Assembly: GCF_002993975.1 (NCBI RefSeq)
Contig: NZ_POSO01000003.1
Coordinates: forward strand, 192,587 to 256,586
Reading direction: 5' to 3'
DNA length: 64,000 nucleotides
DNA from: Apilactobacillus micheneri
Lineage (GTDB): Bacteria; Bacillota; Bacilli; Lactobacillales; Lactobacillaceae
The position numbers were made by a program, and so were the translations under genes. Positions 1 through 10,583 of this stretch are shown piece by piece. Position 1 is the stretch's first letter. Each line of letters starts with the position of its first letter. The notes below the pieces were generated by a model that was not told the origin of the DNA, did not search any database, and saw only the letters and a list, made by a program, of their open reading frames with translations.

Positions 1-627
1 ATGAATTGACTTTAAGCCGCGTCCCTTAGAATCAACTGTTATTTCACCATTAACTAATTTAACGATTACTTTAATATTCAATAAATTAGATATTGCTCCT
101 GCCCATGGTTTTAAACGACCGCCTTTAACGATATTGTCTAAATTTAAGATTCCCATATAAAGTTTGGTATTTTTACGGACTTCGTCAACTGATTTAATAA
201 TTTCATTTATACTTTTACCTTGTTTAGACATCTCAGCTGCTTTTATTACTTGAAAAGCTAATGAACGATCAGTGGTTAAACTATCAATAACTTTCACGTT
301 AGATTTAGATAAATTTGCTGCTTCACAAGCAGTTTTATAAGTACCACTAATTTTACTGTCTAAATTAATTGACAAAATTTCACTACCATCAGCACCTAAT
401 TCATCAAATTTATTAATAAATTTACCCAAAGGTGGCTGACTAGTTTTTGGCAACCCCTTTGCAGTTTTCATTTTTTCATAAAACTCTTCATTAGTTATTG
501 TTTCACGTTCTGTGTAAACAGTATCATCAATCATAACTGATAAAGGAATGATATTAATATCATACTCAGTAATTTCTTCATCGGTTAAACCTGCCGTTGA
601 ATCAGTAACAATTTTAATTTTTGACAT
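1..627 (-). CDS. DegV-family fatty-acid-binding protein, C-terminus cut by window edge
   Basis: The first 209 residues are visible; the frame is still open at base 1, so about a quarter of a normal DegV protein (around 280 aa) lies outside the window. Family landmarks are a VTDST start (residues 7-11), TSQP (62-65) and SGTY (94-97), which form the fatty-acid-binding pocket in DegV/FakB proteins. Members bind a fatty acid and can present it to a fatty acid kinase (family knowledge; no kinase gene is visible here). The ATG at 627 is chosen because GAAGGTGA lies just upstream. It follows folA by 26 bases and is the last visible gene of the cca-uup-thyA-folA run. Confidence 0.93.
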   Translation of the reverse strand, partial: MSKIKIVTDSTAGLTDEEITEYDINIIPLSVMIDDTVYTERETITNEEFYEKMKTAKGLPKTSQPPLGKFINKFDELGADGSEILSINLDSKISGTYKTACEAANLSKSNVKVIDSLTTDRSLAFQVIKAAEMSKQGKSINEIIKSVDEVRKNTKLYMGILNLDNIVKGGRLKPWAGAISNLLNIKVIVKLVNGEITVDSKGRGLKSIH

Positions 628-653
628 TATTATCACCTTCACTGAAAGTTAAA

Positions 654-1145
654 TTATTTTCTTTCAAATACATCGAATTTATGCGGATATATATTTTTAC
701 TATCTAATTTTCCAATTGTTTCTTTAATTAAATTAAATTCATCATAATTAATTTTAGGCATTACTGTATCCCCATCAAATTTATAATCAATTGAGGTACG
801 ATATAGCCGATCAACATATGGAAGTAATAGTTTAAATATTTGTGCACCACCAACTACAAATATTTCTTTTTCTTTATTATTATTAGCAAATTTCAAAAAA
901 TCATTTACATTATGAATGACCATTACTTCATCAGGAAATCTATTATCTTCTTGATGTGTTAAAACAACATTTAAACGATGGGGTAACGGCCTCCCAAAGC
1001 TCTTATAGGTCTTACTACCAGCCAATATTATATTATTCGTAGTAGTTTGTTTAAAATAATGCATATCTGCTGGTAACTTCCAAGGTAAATTACCGTTCAT
1101 ACCAATAACATGGCCTTTTGATTCAGCCCATAAATAAGAAATCAT
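654..1145 (-). CDS. folA: dihydrofolate reductase
   Basis: NADPH-dependent reduction of dihydrofolate to tetrahydrofolate, which regenerates the folate oxidised by thymidylate synthase. The 163-aa length is normal for a chromosomal DHFR. Visible hallmarks are the LPWKLPAD block with the catalytic acid at Asp27, a TYKSFGRPLP segment near 46-55 and the FVVGGAQIF cofactor-binding motif in the C-terminal half. It lies 15 bases downstream of thyA, so both steps of the dTMP cycle are probably co-expressed. It is the only DHFR in the window and nothing suggests an acquired trimethoprim-resistant type. Confidence 0.97.
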   Translation of the reverse strand: MISYLWAESKGHVIGMNGNLPWKLPADMHYFKQTTTNNIILAGSKTYKSFGRPLPHRLNVVLTHQEDNRFPDEVMVIHNVNDFLKFANNNKEKEIFVVGGAQIFKLLLPYVDRLYRTSIDYKFDGDTVMPKINYDEFNLIKETIGKLDSKNIYPHKFDVFERK

Positions 1146-1160
1146 ATTAATCTCCCCATT

Positions 1161-2111
1161 TTAAACAGCAACTGGTGCCTTAATTGGATCATGATGTTTA
1201 TAATCGATCACTTTAATGTCATCCATATCATAATCAAAGATACTCTTTTTGTCAGGATTCAACCACAATTTAGGGGCTTGATATGGTTTCCTTGATAATT
1301 GAGTTTCAATTTGATCAATATGATTAGAGTAAATGTGCGCATCCCCTAAAGTATGAACAAAGTCACCAGGTTTCAATCCACATTCCTTTGCAATTAAAGA
1401 AGTTAATAAAGCATAACTAGCAATATTGAATGGAACTCCTAAAAATACATCACCTGAGCGTTGGTATAATTGACAACTTAATTTACCATCGTTTACATAA
1501 AATTGGAACATAGTATGACATGGTGGTAATGCCATTGCAGGAATATCTTCTGGATTCCAAGCAGAAACAATTAGTCTTCTAGAATTAGGGTTAGTTTTAA
1601 TTTGTTCAATAACATTTTTAATTTGATCAATAGTCCCACCAGTAGATTTTTTCCAATGACGCCATTGACTACCATAAACTAAACCTAAATCACCATACTT
1701 ATCGGCAAAATCATCATCATCTAAAATTTTTTGACAGAATTTCTTCTTTTCCGCTAAATAAACTTTTTTAAATTCTTTATCCTCATTTGCACGTAATCCA
1801 AAATTAGTCATATCAGGACCATCATAGTCTTTTGATTGCACAAAATTTTTAAATGCCCATTCATCCCAAATATGATTTTTATGTTGTAGCAAATATTTAA
1901 TATTAGTTTGGCCATGTAAGAACCATAAAAGTTCACTTTTAATCAGTCCAAAAGGAACCTTTTTAGTTGTAAGTAATGGAAACCCTTTGCTTAAGTCAAA
2001 ACGCATTTGATATCCAAATGTACTAATTGTTCCGGTACCTGTTCGATCACCTTTTTTATGACCATTTTCTAAAATATATTTTGCTAAATTTAAATAAGTA
2101 TCTTCAAGCAT
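1161..2111 (-). CDS. thyA: thymidylate synthase
   Basis: Converts dUMP to dTMP with methylenetetrahydrofolate. The start is placed at 2111 because AGGAG precedes this ATG at good spacing; an in-frame start at 2153 would overlap uup and lacks a ribosome site. That gives 316 aa, with the nucleophile in the [12 protein letters not shown] block at Cys198 and GDRTGTGT near residue 21. Residues about 90-139 form a lysine- and aspartate-rich insertion that E. coli-type enzymes lack; the same insertion and the same cysteine number are known from Lactobacillus casei ThyA. It starts 11 bases after uup ends and is followed by folA. Confidence 0.97.
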   Translation of the reverse strand: MLEDTYLNLAKYILENGHKKGDRTGTGTISTFGYQMRFDLSKGFPLLTTKKVPFGLIKSELLWFLHGQTNIKYLLQHKNHIWDEWAFKNFVQSKDYDGPDMTNFGLRANEDKEFKKVYLAEKKKFCQKILDDDDFADKYGDLGLVYGSQWRHWKKSTGGTIDQIKNVIEQIKTNPNSRRLIVSAWNPEDIPAMALPPCHTMFQFYVNDGKLSCQLYQRSGDVFLGVPFNIASYALLTSLIAKECGLKPGDFVHTLGDAHIYSNHIDQIETQLSRKPYQAPKLWLNPDKKSIFDYDMDDIKVIDYKHHDPIKAPVAV

Positions 2112-2122
2112 TGTATAAACTC

Positions 2123-4018
2123 CTATTCTGCAAATTGGCTTAAATATTCCCAACGCTGCATTTTTTGATTAGATTGTTTGTTTAAATCATCAACCTGTGA
2201 TTGTAAATCAGCTAACTTATCATAATCATCGCCATAATTTTGCATTTCTGATTGAAGGGATGAACTTTTAGAATCTAATTTATCAATTTCATCTTCTAAG
2301 CCATCAAATTCAATCTGCTCAGCATAAGTTAATTTGTTTTTTTTATTTTCATTATTTTCTTTAGGTTTATTTTCATCTGATTTTTTATGCTTTTTAACAT
2401 TATCTTTATTACTGTTGTCATTTTTTAAACTAGCCAAATAATCAGTAAACAATCCAACATGCTGTTCAATTTTCCCATTACCATCAAAAATAAGTAATTT
2501 ATTGGCTACTTTATCTAAAAAGTAACGATCATGAGAAACTGTAATAACTGTTCCAGCAAAGCCTTTGATGTAATCCTCGAGAACTGTCAATGTAGATATA
2601 TCAAGATCGTTAGTAGGTTCATCTAACAGCAATACATTAGGTTGTTGCATAAGTAATTTTAATAAATATAAACGACGCTTTTCTCCACCTGATAACTTAC
2701 GAATTAAAGTTCCATGCATAAATTTAGGAAACAAAAATTGTTCTAGTAAATCAGTAACACTGATTTTATTACCAGTATTATCAGTTACATTTTCCCCAAC
2801 ATCTGTTAAATACTTAATTACTCGCTTATCATCTGGTATTGGTTCAGTTTGTTGAGTATAATATGCCATCTTAACAGTTTCACCAATTTCAACAACACCA
2901 CTGTCTGGCTTAATTTTACCAGCAATAACATTTAATAATGATGACTTACCAGCTCCATTTTCTCCACTTATACCGATTCTTTCATTTGGTTGTACTAAAA
3001 GGCTAAAATCATCTAGAATTTTTTTATTATCTAAAGTCAAATTAGTATCTTTTAACTCAATAACCTTTTTACCTAATCGTTGTTGACCAAGCGTGATGTC
3101 AACATCTTCATCAGTTTGTAAATTACCAACATCATTTTTTAAATCATTAAAACGATTAATACGTGCTTGTTGCTTAGTAGAACGAGCTTTAGCTCCCTTT
3201 TTCATCCAAGCTAGTTCTTGCTTGTACAATCGTTGCTTTTTATGTTCAGCATTCACTTCAAAATCAACACGTTCGGCTTTTTGTTGAACATACTTTTCAT
3301 AATTACCTTCATATTCATATAGTTTTCCAAAAGACAATTCCCAAATATTATTGGCAATATTATCTAAAAAGTAACGATCATGAGTTACAAAGAGTAAAGA
3401 TCCTTTATATTTAGCTAATAAATCTTGTAACCAATCAATGGAATCAAAATCCAAATGATTAGTAGGTTCATCTAAGATTAATAAATCAGGAGACTGTATC
3501 AATACTTGGGCCAAACCTACACGACGTTTTTGACCACCTGATAAGGTTGACACTTTTTGATTCATATCATTGATTTTAAGTTGCGTTAAAATTGTTTTAA
3601 CGTCACTTTCAGCATTCCAAGCATCCTCTTCATTCATTTTTGCTTCAGCAGCTAAATATTGATGCTCGGCTTTTTCATCATCTGGATGCTTTGAATAAAC
3701 ATCTAAAGTATGTTCATAATATCTAATGGTATTAAAAATATCTTGACTACCAGCGAAAACAGCATCAAGTACCGTTAGAGATTCATCTAAAACTGGTTCT
3801 TGCTTTAAATATCCGATTGAATATGTTTTAGAGGTAATGATATTACCAGTAGAATCATGATCAACTCCAGAAATAACGTTTAATAAAGAAGTTTTTCCAC
3901 TACCATTGGTCCCAATTAAACCAATTCGGTCATGTTCATTAATAATAAAATTTAAATTTTTAAAAAGTGTTTTTTCACCATAAGTCTTTGTTAAGTCCTC
4001 TGCTCTTAAAGTTTGCAC
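2123..4018 (-). CDS. uup: ABC-F family ATPase (Uup-like)
   Basis: Soluble 631-aa protein with two ABC nucleotide-binding domains and no membrane segment. Domain 1 has Walker A GTNGSGKT (36-43), LSGGQ (159-163) and Walker B ending LDEPTNHLD (182-190). Domain 2 has GENGAGKS (352-359), LSGGE (442-446) and [11 protein letters not shown] near 463-473. A charged linker (about 245-300) separates them. A lysine-rich tail followed by a coiled coil (about 570-628) is the C-terminal domain of the Uup/YfmR branch. ABC-F proteins act on the ribosome; Uup relatives have been linked to translation and to precise excision of transposons. It starts 4 bases after cca, so translation is probably coupled. Confidence 0.9.
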   Translation of the reverse strand: MQTLRAEDLTKTYGEKTLFKNLNFIINEHDRIGLIGTNGSGKTSLLNVISGVDHDSTGNIITSKTYSIGYLKQEPVLDESLTVLDAVFAGSQDIFNTIRYYEHTLDVYSKHPDDEKAEHQYLAAEAKMNEEDAWNAESDVKTILTQLKINDMNQKVSTLSGGQKRRVGLAQVLIQSPDLLILDEPTNHLDFDSIDWLQDLLAKYKGSLLFVTHDRYFLDNIANNIWELSFGKLYEYEGNYEKYVQQKAERVDFEVNAEHKKQRLYKQELAWMKKGAKARSTKQQARINRFNDLKNDVGNLQTDEDVDITLGQQRLGKKVIELKDTNLTLDNKKILDDFSLLVQPNERIGISGENGAGKSSLLNVIAGKIKPDSGVVEIGETVKMAYYTQQTEPIPDDKRVIKYLTDVGENVTDNTGNKISVTDLLEQFLFPKFMHGTLIRKLSGGEKRRLYLLKLLMQQPNVLLLDEPTNDLDISTLTVLEDYIKGFAGTVITVSHDRYFLDKVANKLLIFDGNGKIEQHVGLFTDYLASLKNDNSNKDNVKKHKKSDENKPKENNENKKNKLTYAEQIEFDGLEDEIDKLDSKSSSLQSEMQNYGDDYDKLADLQSQVDDLNKQSNQKMQRWEYLSQFAE

Positions 4019-4022
4019 AAAA

Positions 4023-5234
4023 TCACTCTTTCAAATATTGTTTTATAAAATTAATTATATTTTCAGTATTATTATCTAAATTACCAATAACAACTTGTTT
4101 TTCAATTGCATTTAATGCTTTACCAAGCATTGGCCCTGGTTTTAAAATTCCATTCTTAATTAAAATACCGCCATTAATTGCAAGTTGCTTTTTATTTTTT
4201 ATTGGTAAACTACTATATTGCTTTTTCAATAATTCATTATCAATCGAACAATCGTAAAAAGATGCAATATAGTTTGCTTCTAGTAATAAGTTTTCACCCG
4301 TGAGATACATTAAAAAATCACTCATATTATCATTCTGAATAGCATTTAAAGCATAACAACAAGTTTGTGTATTATTTATAACCTCGTTAGACGCTTTCCA
4401 AGATTTCAAAAAATTACTAATTTGTTCTCTATTTAAACCAAATTCAAAACAAATCAAACTCCATACTTCTATTTCATTATTTAAGTTCAAATTTTTAAAA
4501 TGTGAAATATTTGATAATTGTTGTCTATAATCAGCAAACAAAGGGACATGTAAATACATATTGGTGCTTATCATATCATCAATTCCCTGTTTAGGTTTTA
4601 ATCCTTTCATCATCTTAATAAATTCTACATAAATTCTCTCAATCGCAATTTTTTCTAATAATGAACTATGCTTCTCAATGGCATTAAAAGTTTCTTTTTC
4701 AATATTAAAGTTTAATTTACTAGCAAATCTAACTGCGCGCATCATCCTCAAAGCATCTTCATTAAATCTTTCATTAGGATTGCCAACAGCACGAATGATT
4801 TTTTTATCTATATCAGCAATACCACCAAATAGATCAGTTACTTCACCATTTTCGCGCATGGCTAAAGCATTAATAGTAAAATCACGACGCTTTAGATCTT
4901 CTTTTAAAGAGCGTACAAATGTAACTTTATCCGGTCTACGATAGTCTTGATACCCCGACTCCGTTCTAAAGGTTGTAATTTCATACCCCTTATCATTATC
5001 GAGAACCATTACAGTCCCATGTTCAATACCAGTATCAACAGTTCTTTTAAATAATTTTTTTATTTCTTCAGGATATGCACTAGATGCAATATCAACATCA
5101 TGAATTTTTTCACCTATTATTGTGTCTCTCACGCTACCCCCAACGAAGTAAGCTTCATATCCAGCAGCTTCAATTTTCTGCATTACAGGGCGAGCTTTTT
5201 CAAATTCATCAGGTAAATTTTTAATCTTTATCAT
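4023..5234 (-). CDS. cca: CCA-adding tRNA nucleotidyltransferase
   Basis: Adds or repairs the 3'-CCA of tRNAs. The class II nucleotidyltransferase core is clear: GGSVRD (32-37), the metal-binding pair Asp46/Asp48 in HDVDIA, RRDFTINALA (116-125), then the helical neck and body. The 403-aa length matches Firmicutes enzymes, and no HD phosphohydrolase domain follows. AGGGGT lies 7 bases before the ATG at 5234. It is the first gene of a leftward operon. The 121-base divergent region shared with the gene at 5356 must hold both promoters, but I cannot assign boxes with confidence. Confidence 0.96.
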   Translation of the reverse strand: MIKIKNLPDEFEKARPVMQKIEAAGYEAYFVGGSVRDTIIGEKIHDVDIASSAYPEEIKKLFKRTVDTGIEHGTVMVLDNDKGYEITTFRTESGYQDYRRPDKVTFVRSLKEDLKRRDFTINALAMRENGEVTDLFGGIADIDKKIIRAVGNPNERFNEDALRMMRAVRFASKLNFNIEKETFNAIEKHSSLLEKIAIERIYVEFIKMMKGLKPKQGIDDMISTNMYLHVPLFADYRQQLSNISHFKNLNLNNEIEVWSLICFEFGLNREQISNFLKSWKASNEVINNTQTCCYALNAIQNDNMSDFLMYLTGENLLLEANYIASFYDCSIDNELLKKQYSSLPIKNKKQLAINGGILIKNGILKPGPMLGKALNAIEKQVVIGNLDNNTENIINFIKQYLKE

Positions 5235-5355
5235 TGTTTATACCCCTATCTTTACTATATAAATATTAACAGATAAATAGTATTATTTACAAAGTTTTAT
5301 GTTTTTGTGTTATTATATTAGTTAAAGTAACTTTTGACATTTAGAAGGTGTAAAA

Positions 5356-6189
5356 ATGGCCACAAATAATTATCCTTATCAAAAAAGTTTTGAAAAACAT
5401 TTAAACATTAATGGACTAGCTAAAGTCACAATTAAAGAGTATACGAGTACTTTAATTGATATGTTCGAATATTTATCAAACTTTAATATTGGGTATCAAA
5501 AAAATCATCATGTTAATCAATTATTTGATCGTGATATACAACAATATATGAACATGTTGGTTGAAAAACGACAAATAAATAATTCAACATATAACAAAGT
5601 ATTATCACATATAAATATTTATTTTAAATATTTATTTAGTCATGATTTCTCTGAAAAATTACCTACCTTAACATTAAAAGGAAGAGATCGTAACAAAGAA
5701 TCTAAAATTAATATCAAATGGATTGAACACATGCCAAAAATTTTAAATGATCCAAATGTTCATCCTTATACTAAAATGACACTGTTGTTAATTAGCAAAG
5801 GATTTAAATCTTCAGAATTCTTAAAAAATAATTTTTATAGAGTATTTACAAAAATTAAGTTCAACAATTACGAAACAAAGTTTATTAACCAATTTAACAA
5901 TTTTATTAAACCAATTCAGGATAAACAATCATCAAATGATTTATTTTTGAAGCAAAGAATTGCAAATGATCCACATTTAACTTTACCTGGATTGCATAAA
6001 TACCTAAAACCGAGTGAAGAATATTTATCTTTTAGTTTAAATCCGACAGATTTATTTCAAGGCTATATTTTAAATTATGTAATAAAAAATCCAGGAGAAA
6101 ATGAATTTGAGCTTTCAAATCATCTTAATCTGGATTTAGCATCAGTTATATACTATAAAAAATTATCAACAAAAATTATTAATGATTAA
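5356..6189 (+). CDS. Xer-like tyrosine recombinase homologue lacking catalytic residues
   Basis: A 277-aa protein preceded by AGAAGGTG. The first 100 residues look like the SAM-like core-binding domain of Xer/phage integrases (helical, with a KVTIKEYTSTL segment at 23-33). The second half aligns only loosely with a catalytic domain. Where XerD reads TGLRVSE, this protein reads KGFKSSE, so the first catalytic Arg is Lys151. The HxxR box appears replaced by TDLF (231-234). A YY pair at 266-267 sits where the nucleophile is expected. It is therefore probably not a strand-exchange enzyme; a DNA-binding role is possible but unproven. Its end overlaps the convergent TPR gene by 4 bases. Confidence 0.72.
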   Translation: MATNNYPYQKSFEKHLNINGLAKVTIKEYTSTLIDMFEYLSNFNIGYQKNHHVNQLFDRDIQQYMNMLVEKRQINNSTYNKVLSHINIYFKYLFSHDFSEKLPTLTLKGRDRNKESKINIKWIEHMPKILNDPNVHPYTKMTLLLISKGFKSSEFLKNNFYRVFTKIKFNNYETKFINQFNNFIKPIQDKQSSNDLFLKQRIANDPHLTLPGLHKYLKPSEEYLSFSLNPTDLFQGYILNYVIKNPGENEFELSNHLNLDLASVIYYKKLSTKIIND

Positions 6190-7448
6190 TAGTTTCGATA
6201 ATCTTCTAACATCATTGCAGCTTCATCATCAGAAGGCACTGCTGTAACATACATTTCAAGTAATGATATAGCATTTTTGATATCTCCACTTTCTCTAAAG
6301 AATAAAGATGCAGATTTTAAGAAAGTAGTATTATCCATAAAGTATGGTTTAGCAGCTAGATAATATTTATGTGCATTTTTAATATCATCAATTTCATCAT
6401 AAGATATAGCTAAATTCCAATAAAATTGAGGATCCATCTCATGATCATCTAGATATGAAGATAATAATTCAATGTTATCTTCATATTTTCCTTCAGAAAC
6501 AAACAAGTTAGACAATTCAAGAACAATTTCGATATCATCAGGATCAATCTTATTTCCTTCTTTTAGATAATTTTCTGCAAGTTCCTTATTATCAACTTTA
6601 GTTGCAGCACGAGCGCTTAACAAATATAATTTTTCGTTATATTGATCGACACTAAGACCTTCTTGATATACTAATAAAGCATCTTCTGATTTGTTTTGTT
6701 CTTCTAAAGCTTGTCCTAAGTATGGATATAAAGTCGCATATTGTGGATCACTTTCACGCAATTCTTGGAACAATTCAATTGCTTTATCATAATCTTTTAG
6801 CTGTAAATAGGTAAAAGCTGTTTCAAATTTTACATCAGAAGTCATATCAATAGTCTTAATTTGCTTTAAATATCCAATTGCATGCTCAAATTTACTATCA
6901 TTAGCATAAGAAATACCAACTCTTTCAACTAAATTAACCGAAGAAATATTGGTTACTCCTTCTTTAATTAATCCTAAATACAATGGTATCGCTTTATTAT
7001 ATTCACCCATGGTAAACAAAAGTTCCGCTAGAGCAAAAGTGATAACATTTTCATGAGGAGCTAATTCCTTAGCTTTTAGTAGCTTTTCTCGACTTACATC
7101 TAATAATCCTTGAGTTTGATATAAGTCCGCTTGAGTAACTAAAGATTGTAAATAAGCATCAGATTCAGATGAAATAATACTTAGCTGAGCTAATGCTTCA
7201 TCTGTTTTACCCTCACTAATTAAAATATCTGAGATGTCCACTCTTAAACTATCCTCGTCAGGAAATTTCTTTAATAATTTTTGATATATTTTTTTAGCTT
7301 GATCACTGAAACCATATGAATATAATTCTTCAGCTAGTGAATAAAGCATTTCATCACTATCGTGGTGATATGCTAAATCATATTGCTTATTAAAATCATC
7401 AATTTTGCCAGATTCTAAAAGATCTAATGCTTTTTCAGAATAACTCAT
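6186..7448 (-). CDS. tetratricopeptide-repeat protein
   Basis: A 420-aa soluble protein made of consecutive helical TPR-type repeats from about residue 35 to 415, recognisable by recurring A-x-x-x-Y/F spacing and phrases such as YLGQALEEQNKSEDAL. It has no signal peptide or membrane segment. TPR proteins are protein-binding scaffolds and the partner here is unknown. The start at 7448 follows AGGAGG. It lies behind the hup terminator and is convergent with the Xer-like gene. It could be a functional analogue of BacTH-type TPR proteins, but I do not recognise a named family. Confidence 0.88.
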   Translation of the reverse strand: MSYSEKALDLLESGKIDDFNKQYDLAYHHDSDEMLYSLAEELYSYGFSDQAKKIYQKLLKKFPDEDSLRVDISDILISEGKTDEALAQLSIISSESDAYLQSLVTQADLYQTQGLLDVSREKLLKAKELAPHENVITFALAELLFTMGEYNKAIPLYLGLIKEGVTNISSVNLVERVGISYANDSKFEHAIGYLKQIKTIDMTSDVKFETAFTYLQLKDYDKAIELFQELRESDPQYATLYPYLGQALEEQNKSEDALLVYQEGLSVDQYNEKLYLLSARAATKVDNKELAENYLKEGNKIDPDDIEIVLELSNLFVSEGKYEDNIELLSSYLDDHEMDPQFYWNLAISYDEIDDIKNAHKYYLAAKPYFMDNTTFLKSASLFFRESGDIKNAISLLEMYVTAVPSDDEAAMMLEDYRNY

Positions 7449-7485
7449 ATATAATTCCTCCTATCAACATAATTTGGAGATAATA

Positions 7486-7529
7486 TAAAAAAGAGTCAGT
7501 TCGACATAATCAGCCGAACTGGCTCTTTT
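7486..7529 (-). terminator. rho-independent terminator of hup
   Basis: Inverted repeat with 14-bp arms at 7490-7503 and 7515-7528 (one G-U pair), followed on the minus strand by a run of Ts. It sits 18 bases beyond the hup stop codon. Confidence 0.9.
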
Positions 7530-7547
7530 ATCAATAAAGTGAGCTGT

Positions 7548-7823
7548 TTATTTAACAGCATCCTTTAAAGCTTTACCTGGCTTGAATGCAGGTACTTTAC
7601 TTGCAGGAATTTGAATTTCTGCACCAGTTTGAGGGTTACGACCCTTACGAGCGGCACGTTCACGTACTTCGAAATTACCAAAACCGATAAGTTGTACCTT
7701 TTCGCCTTTAGCCATGTTGTCTTGGATTGAACCAAAAACAGCATCTACAGCAGCAGTTGCATCCTTCTTAGTTAAACCAGTTTTTTCAGCAACATTGCTT
7801 ACTAATTCTGCCTTGTTAGCCAT
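7548..7823 (-). CDS. hup: DNA-binding protein HU
   Basis: A 91-aa histone-like protein that bends and compacts DNA as a dimer. The diagnostic HU segment [18 protein letters not shown] (48-65) is intact, as is the flexible arm with the intercalating proline region (NPQTG, 64-68). Codon choice looks GC-richer than in its neighbours, as expected for a highly expressed gene. A strong GGGAGGTG ribosome site, a clear promoter (7911-7939) and a dedicated terminator make it a monocistronic unit. Confidence 0.98.
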   Translation of the reverse strand: MANKAELVSNVAEKTGLTKKDATAAVDAVFGSIQDNMAKGEKVQLIGFGNFEVRERAARKGRNPQTGAEIQIPASKVPAFKPGKALKDAVK

Positions 7824-7910
7824 GTGTTTTCACCTCCCAATAGTTCGGAAAACAATCAATGCTTTTCGACATATGTAATAACAACATGATTGGTGTCATT
7901 ACATTACTTC

Positions 7911-7939
7911 AAGATATCACATAAAGCCCTACAATTCAA
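7911..7939 (-). promoter_or_regulatory. hup promoter
   Basis: Reading leftward: TTGAAT (7939-7934), a 17-base spacer, then TATCTT (7916-7911) with an extended TGA just before the -10. The position is about 90 bases upstream of the hup start, leaving a moderately long 5' leader. Confidence 0.7.
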
Positions 7940-7976
7940 TTATTTAATGGCTATTTTAGTAAAAAAATATGCAAAA

Positions 7977-9284
7977 TTACTTACGTTTTCTAGTAATAAT
8001 TTTAATTGGCGTTCCAGAAAAGTCAAAATGATTTCTAATTTGGTTCTCCAAATATCTTTCATAGGAAAAATGCATAAGCTCTTCATCATTTACGAAAACC
8101 ACAATTATAGGTGGAGCAGTTCTAATTTGAGTAGCATAATAAATTCTAAGCTTTCTACCTTTAATACTAGGAGTTGGCGTCATTGCAATAGCGTCCATAA
8201 TAACATCATTCAAATTAGAAGAAGAAATTCTTTTAGAATGATTTTCATTAACTTGTTTAATCATACCCGGTAATTTAGTTAATCTTTGCTTAGTAAGTGC
8301 TGATACGAACAAAATTGGTGCATATGATAGATATCGAAATTGTGTTCTAATTCCAGCTTCAAATTCGCGTTGAGTAGAACTTGTTTTTTTCAAAGTGTCC
8401 CATTTATTAACAACAATGATTACACCTTTTCCGCCTTCATGCGCATAACCAGCAATACGTTTATCTTGTTCACGAATACCTTCTTCAGCATTAATAACAA
8501 TTAGTGCAACATCACTGTTATCAATTGAACGCATTGCACGCATTACAGAATAACGTTCAGTATTTTCATATACTTTTCCACGTTTTCTTAAACCAGCAGT
8601 ATCAACCATTGTATACTCCTGACCATCTTGAATGAATTTAGTGTTAATTGCATCCCTGGTTGTACCAGCAACATCGGAAACAATCACTCGTTTTTCACCC
8701 AAAATAGCATTTACTAATGATGATTTACCCACATTAGGACGTCCAATCAAGCTAAACTTGATACTATCGTCATCGGCATTATCAGTTTTTTCAGAAAAAT
8801 TCTTAATAACTTCGTCTAACATGTCACCAAGTCCTAATCCATGTGCACCGGATATTGGATATGGATCACCAAAACCTAATGAATAAAAATCATATATATC
8901 AGCACGGGCTTCAAAGTTATCTACTTTATTTACTGCCAATACAACCGGTTTATTAGTTCTGTATAAGATTCTGGCAACATTATCATCAGCATTTGTAATA
9001 CCTTCCTTACCATTGACCATAAATACAATAACATCTGCTTCATCAATAGCAATTTCTGCCTGAGCTGTAATTTGTTTAACAAATGGTTGATCATTTATTT
9101 CAATTCCACCTGTATCAATCATGCTAAACTCATGCCCTAGCCATTCTCCATGAGAATAAATTCGATCCCTTGTAACACCTGGAGTATCTTCAACGATAGA
9201 TATTCTTTCTCCAGCAATTCTATTAAAAATTGTAGACTTACCTACATTAGGACGTCCAACAATCGCAACAACGGGTAATCCCAT
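7977..9284 (-). CDS. der: ribosome biogenesis GTPase Der (EngA)
   Basis: Tandem-GTPase protein needed for maturation of the 50S subunit. Both G domains are complete: GRPNVGKS at 10-17 with NKVD at 119-122, and GRPNVGKS at 181-188 with NKWD at 293-296. The KH-like domain follows from about 350 to the basic C-terminus (TRKRK). The 435-aa length is standard. It follows the rpsA terminator and precedes hup, an order common in Lactobacillaceae. Confidence 0.98.
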   Translation of the reverse strand: MGLPVVAIVGRPNVGKSTIFNRIAGERISIVEDTPGVTRDRIYSHGEWLGHEFSMIDTGGIEINDQPFVKQITAQAEIAIDEADVIVFMVNGKEGITNADDNVARILYRTNKPVVLAVNKVDNFEARADIYDFYSLGFGDPYPISGAHGLGLGDMLDEVIKNFSEKTDNADDDSIKFSLIGRPNVGKSSLVNAILGEKRVIVSDVAGTTRDAINTKFIQDGQEYTMVDTAGLRKRGKVYENTERYSVMRAMRSIDNSDVALIVINAEEGIREQDKRIAGYAHEGGKGVIIVVNKWDTLKKTSSTQREFEAGIRTQFRYLSYAPILFVSALTKQRLTKLPGMIKQVNENHSKRISSSNLNDVIMDAIAMTPTPSIKGRKLRIYYATQIRTAPPIIVVFVNDEELMHFSYERYLENQIRNHFDFSGTPIKIITRKRK

Positions 9285-9311
9285 TTCAAAGTCACCCTTT
9301 CTATTAATAAT

Positions 9312-9348
9312 AAAAAAATATCCTTCAATAAAAAGAAGGATATTTTTA
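9312..9348 (-). terminator. terminator after rpsA
   Basis: Arms of 11 bp at 9316-9326 and 9335-9345 around an AT loop, followed leftward by T7. It lies 15 bases beyond the rpsA stop and ahead of der. Confidence 0.88.
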
Positions 9349-9362
9349 AAGATTATAAACTA

Positions 9363-10583
9363 TTATTGATTATCTTTGTCTAATCCTTTACCTACAATGT
9401 CACCTAAAGTAAATCCGTTTTCTTCTTCAGGAGCATCTTCAGTAGAGTTATCAGAAACCTTAGCATTTTCCTTTGAAGAATCATCACCATTTTCAGGTTC
9501 TGGTTCAAGTGCTCTCATTGATAAAGCTAAACGATGATTTTCAGGTTGAACATCAAGAACCTTAGCTTTAACAGTTTGACCAACTTTTAATACATCAGCA
9601 GGTGTATTAACATGTTCATGAGAAATTTGTGAAATATGAATTAGTCCTTCAACACCAGGAATTACTTCGGCAAAAGCACCAAAATCAACTAAACGTTTAA
9701 TAGTAACTTCAACAATACTACCTTGTGGGGCTTTTTCTTCAATTTCATCCCATGGTTGTGGCATAGTTTGCTTAATTGATAATGAAATACGACCTTTATC
9801 TTTATCTAAAGCAATAACCTTAACCTTAACGTCTTGACCATTCTTTAATACATCAGAAGGCTTGTTAACACGTTCATATGAAATTTCTGAAACGTGAACT
9901 AATCCGTCAACGCCGCCTAAATCAACAAAGGCACCAAAGTTAGTCATACGAGCAACTTTACCTTCAACAACGTCGCCAACATTTAATTTACCCATAACTT
10001 CTTCAAGCGCTTTTTCTTGTTTTTGTTCCATTACATCACTATGTGATAGAACTAAACGGTTCTTTTCAGGAATAATTTCAACAATCTTACATTCAAATTG
10101 TTGACCATCATATTGATTTAAGTTTCTTACAAAATGATTTGTAATCATTGAAGCAGGAATAAATCCACGAACACCAGCATCAACAACTAATCCTCCACGA
10201 ACTGCATTTTTAACAGTTACAGTGATAGTTTCATCATTCTTAGATTTTTCTTGTAATTCATCCCAAACTTTACGTTCTTGTAAGCGACGAACAGAAAGTA
10301 GAAAACTTCCGCCTTCTTTATCGTCACCAATTCTTGAAAGAACAACAAATTTGCCCTTATCTCCCACTTTGTATTGTGAGTCTTCATCATTGTTAGAACT
10401 TGATGAAATTTCGTGACGAGGAACAACACCTTCGACACCAGCATTATCAATTCCAATAATTAATTGATGGTCATTATCAATGGCTAAAACCTCACCACTA
10501 ACTACATCATTAATATTGACTTGGTCCACACTATCCAAGGCTTCTAATAAATCTTTATTTGTTTTTTCATCTGATTCACTCAT
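9363..10583 (-). CDS. rpsA: ribosomal protein S1 homologue with four S1 domains
   Basis: RNA-binding protein of 406 aa built from four S1 (OB-fold) domains, at about 25-95, 108-178, 190-262 and 275-348, followed by an acidic tail. The third and fourth show the typical TNFGAFVDLGG and VDFGAFAEVIPG cores. E. coli S1 has six domains; four is usual for Firmicutes, where its role in mRNA binding is less strict. I start it at 10583 (MSESDEK) because AAGGAGG lies 9 bases upstream; a longer in-frame start at 10619 has no ribosome site. It follows cmk, as in many bacteria. Confidence 0.95.
   Translation of the reverse strand: MSESDEKTNKDLLEALDSVDQVNINDVVSGEVLAIDNDHQLIIGIDNAGVEGVVPRHEISSSSNNDEDSQYKVGDKGKFVVLSRIGDDKEGGSFLLSVRRLQERKVWDELQEKSKNDETITVTVKNAVRGGLVVDAGVRGFIPASMITNHFVRNLNQYDGQQFECKIVEIIPEKNRLVLSHSDVMEQKQEKALEEVMGKLNVGDVVEGKVARMTNFGAFVDLGGVDGLVHVSEISYERVNKPSDVLKNGQDVKVKVIALDKDKGRISLSIKQTMPQPWDEIEEKAPQGSIVEVTIKRLVDFGAFAEVIPGVEGLIHISQISHEHVNTPADVLKVGQTVKAKVLDVQPENHRLALSMRALEPEPENGDDSSKENAKVSDNSTEDAPEEENGFTLGDIVGKGLDKDNQ

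Noticed and set aside
5235-5355. Divergent promoters of cca and the Xer-like gene
   Set aside because: The stretch is so AT-rich that several -10-like hexamers exist and no -35/-10 pair stands out on either strand.
8632-8886. Plus-strand frame opposite der
   Set aside because: It is a shadow of the conserved G-domain region, with no ribosome site and no recognisable protein.
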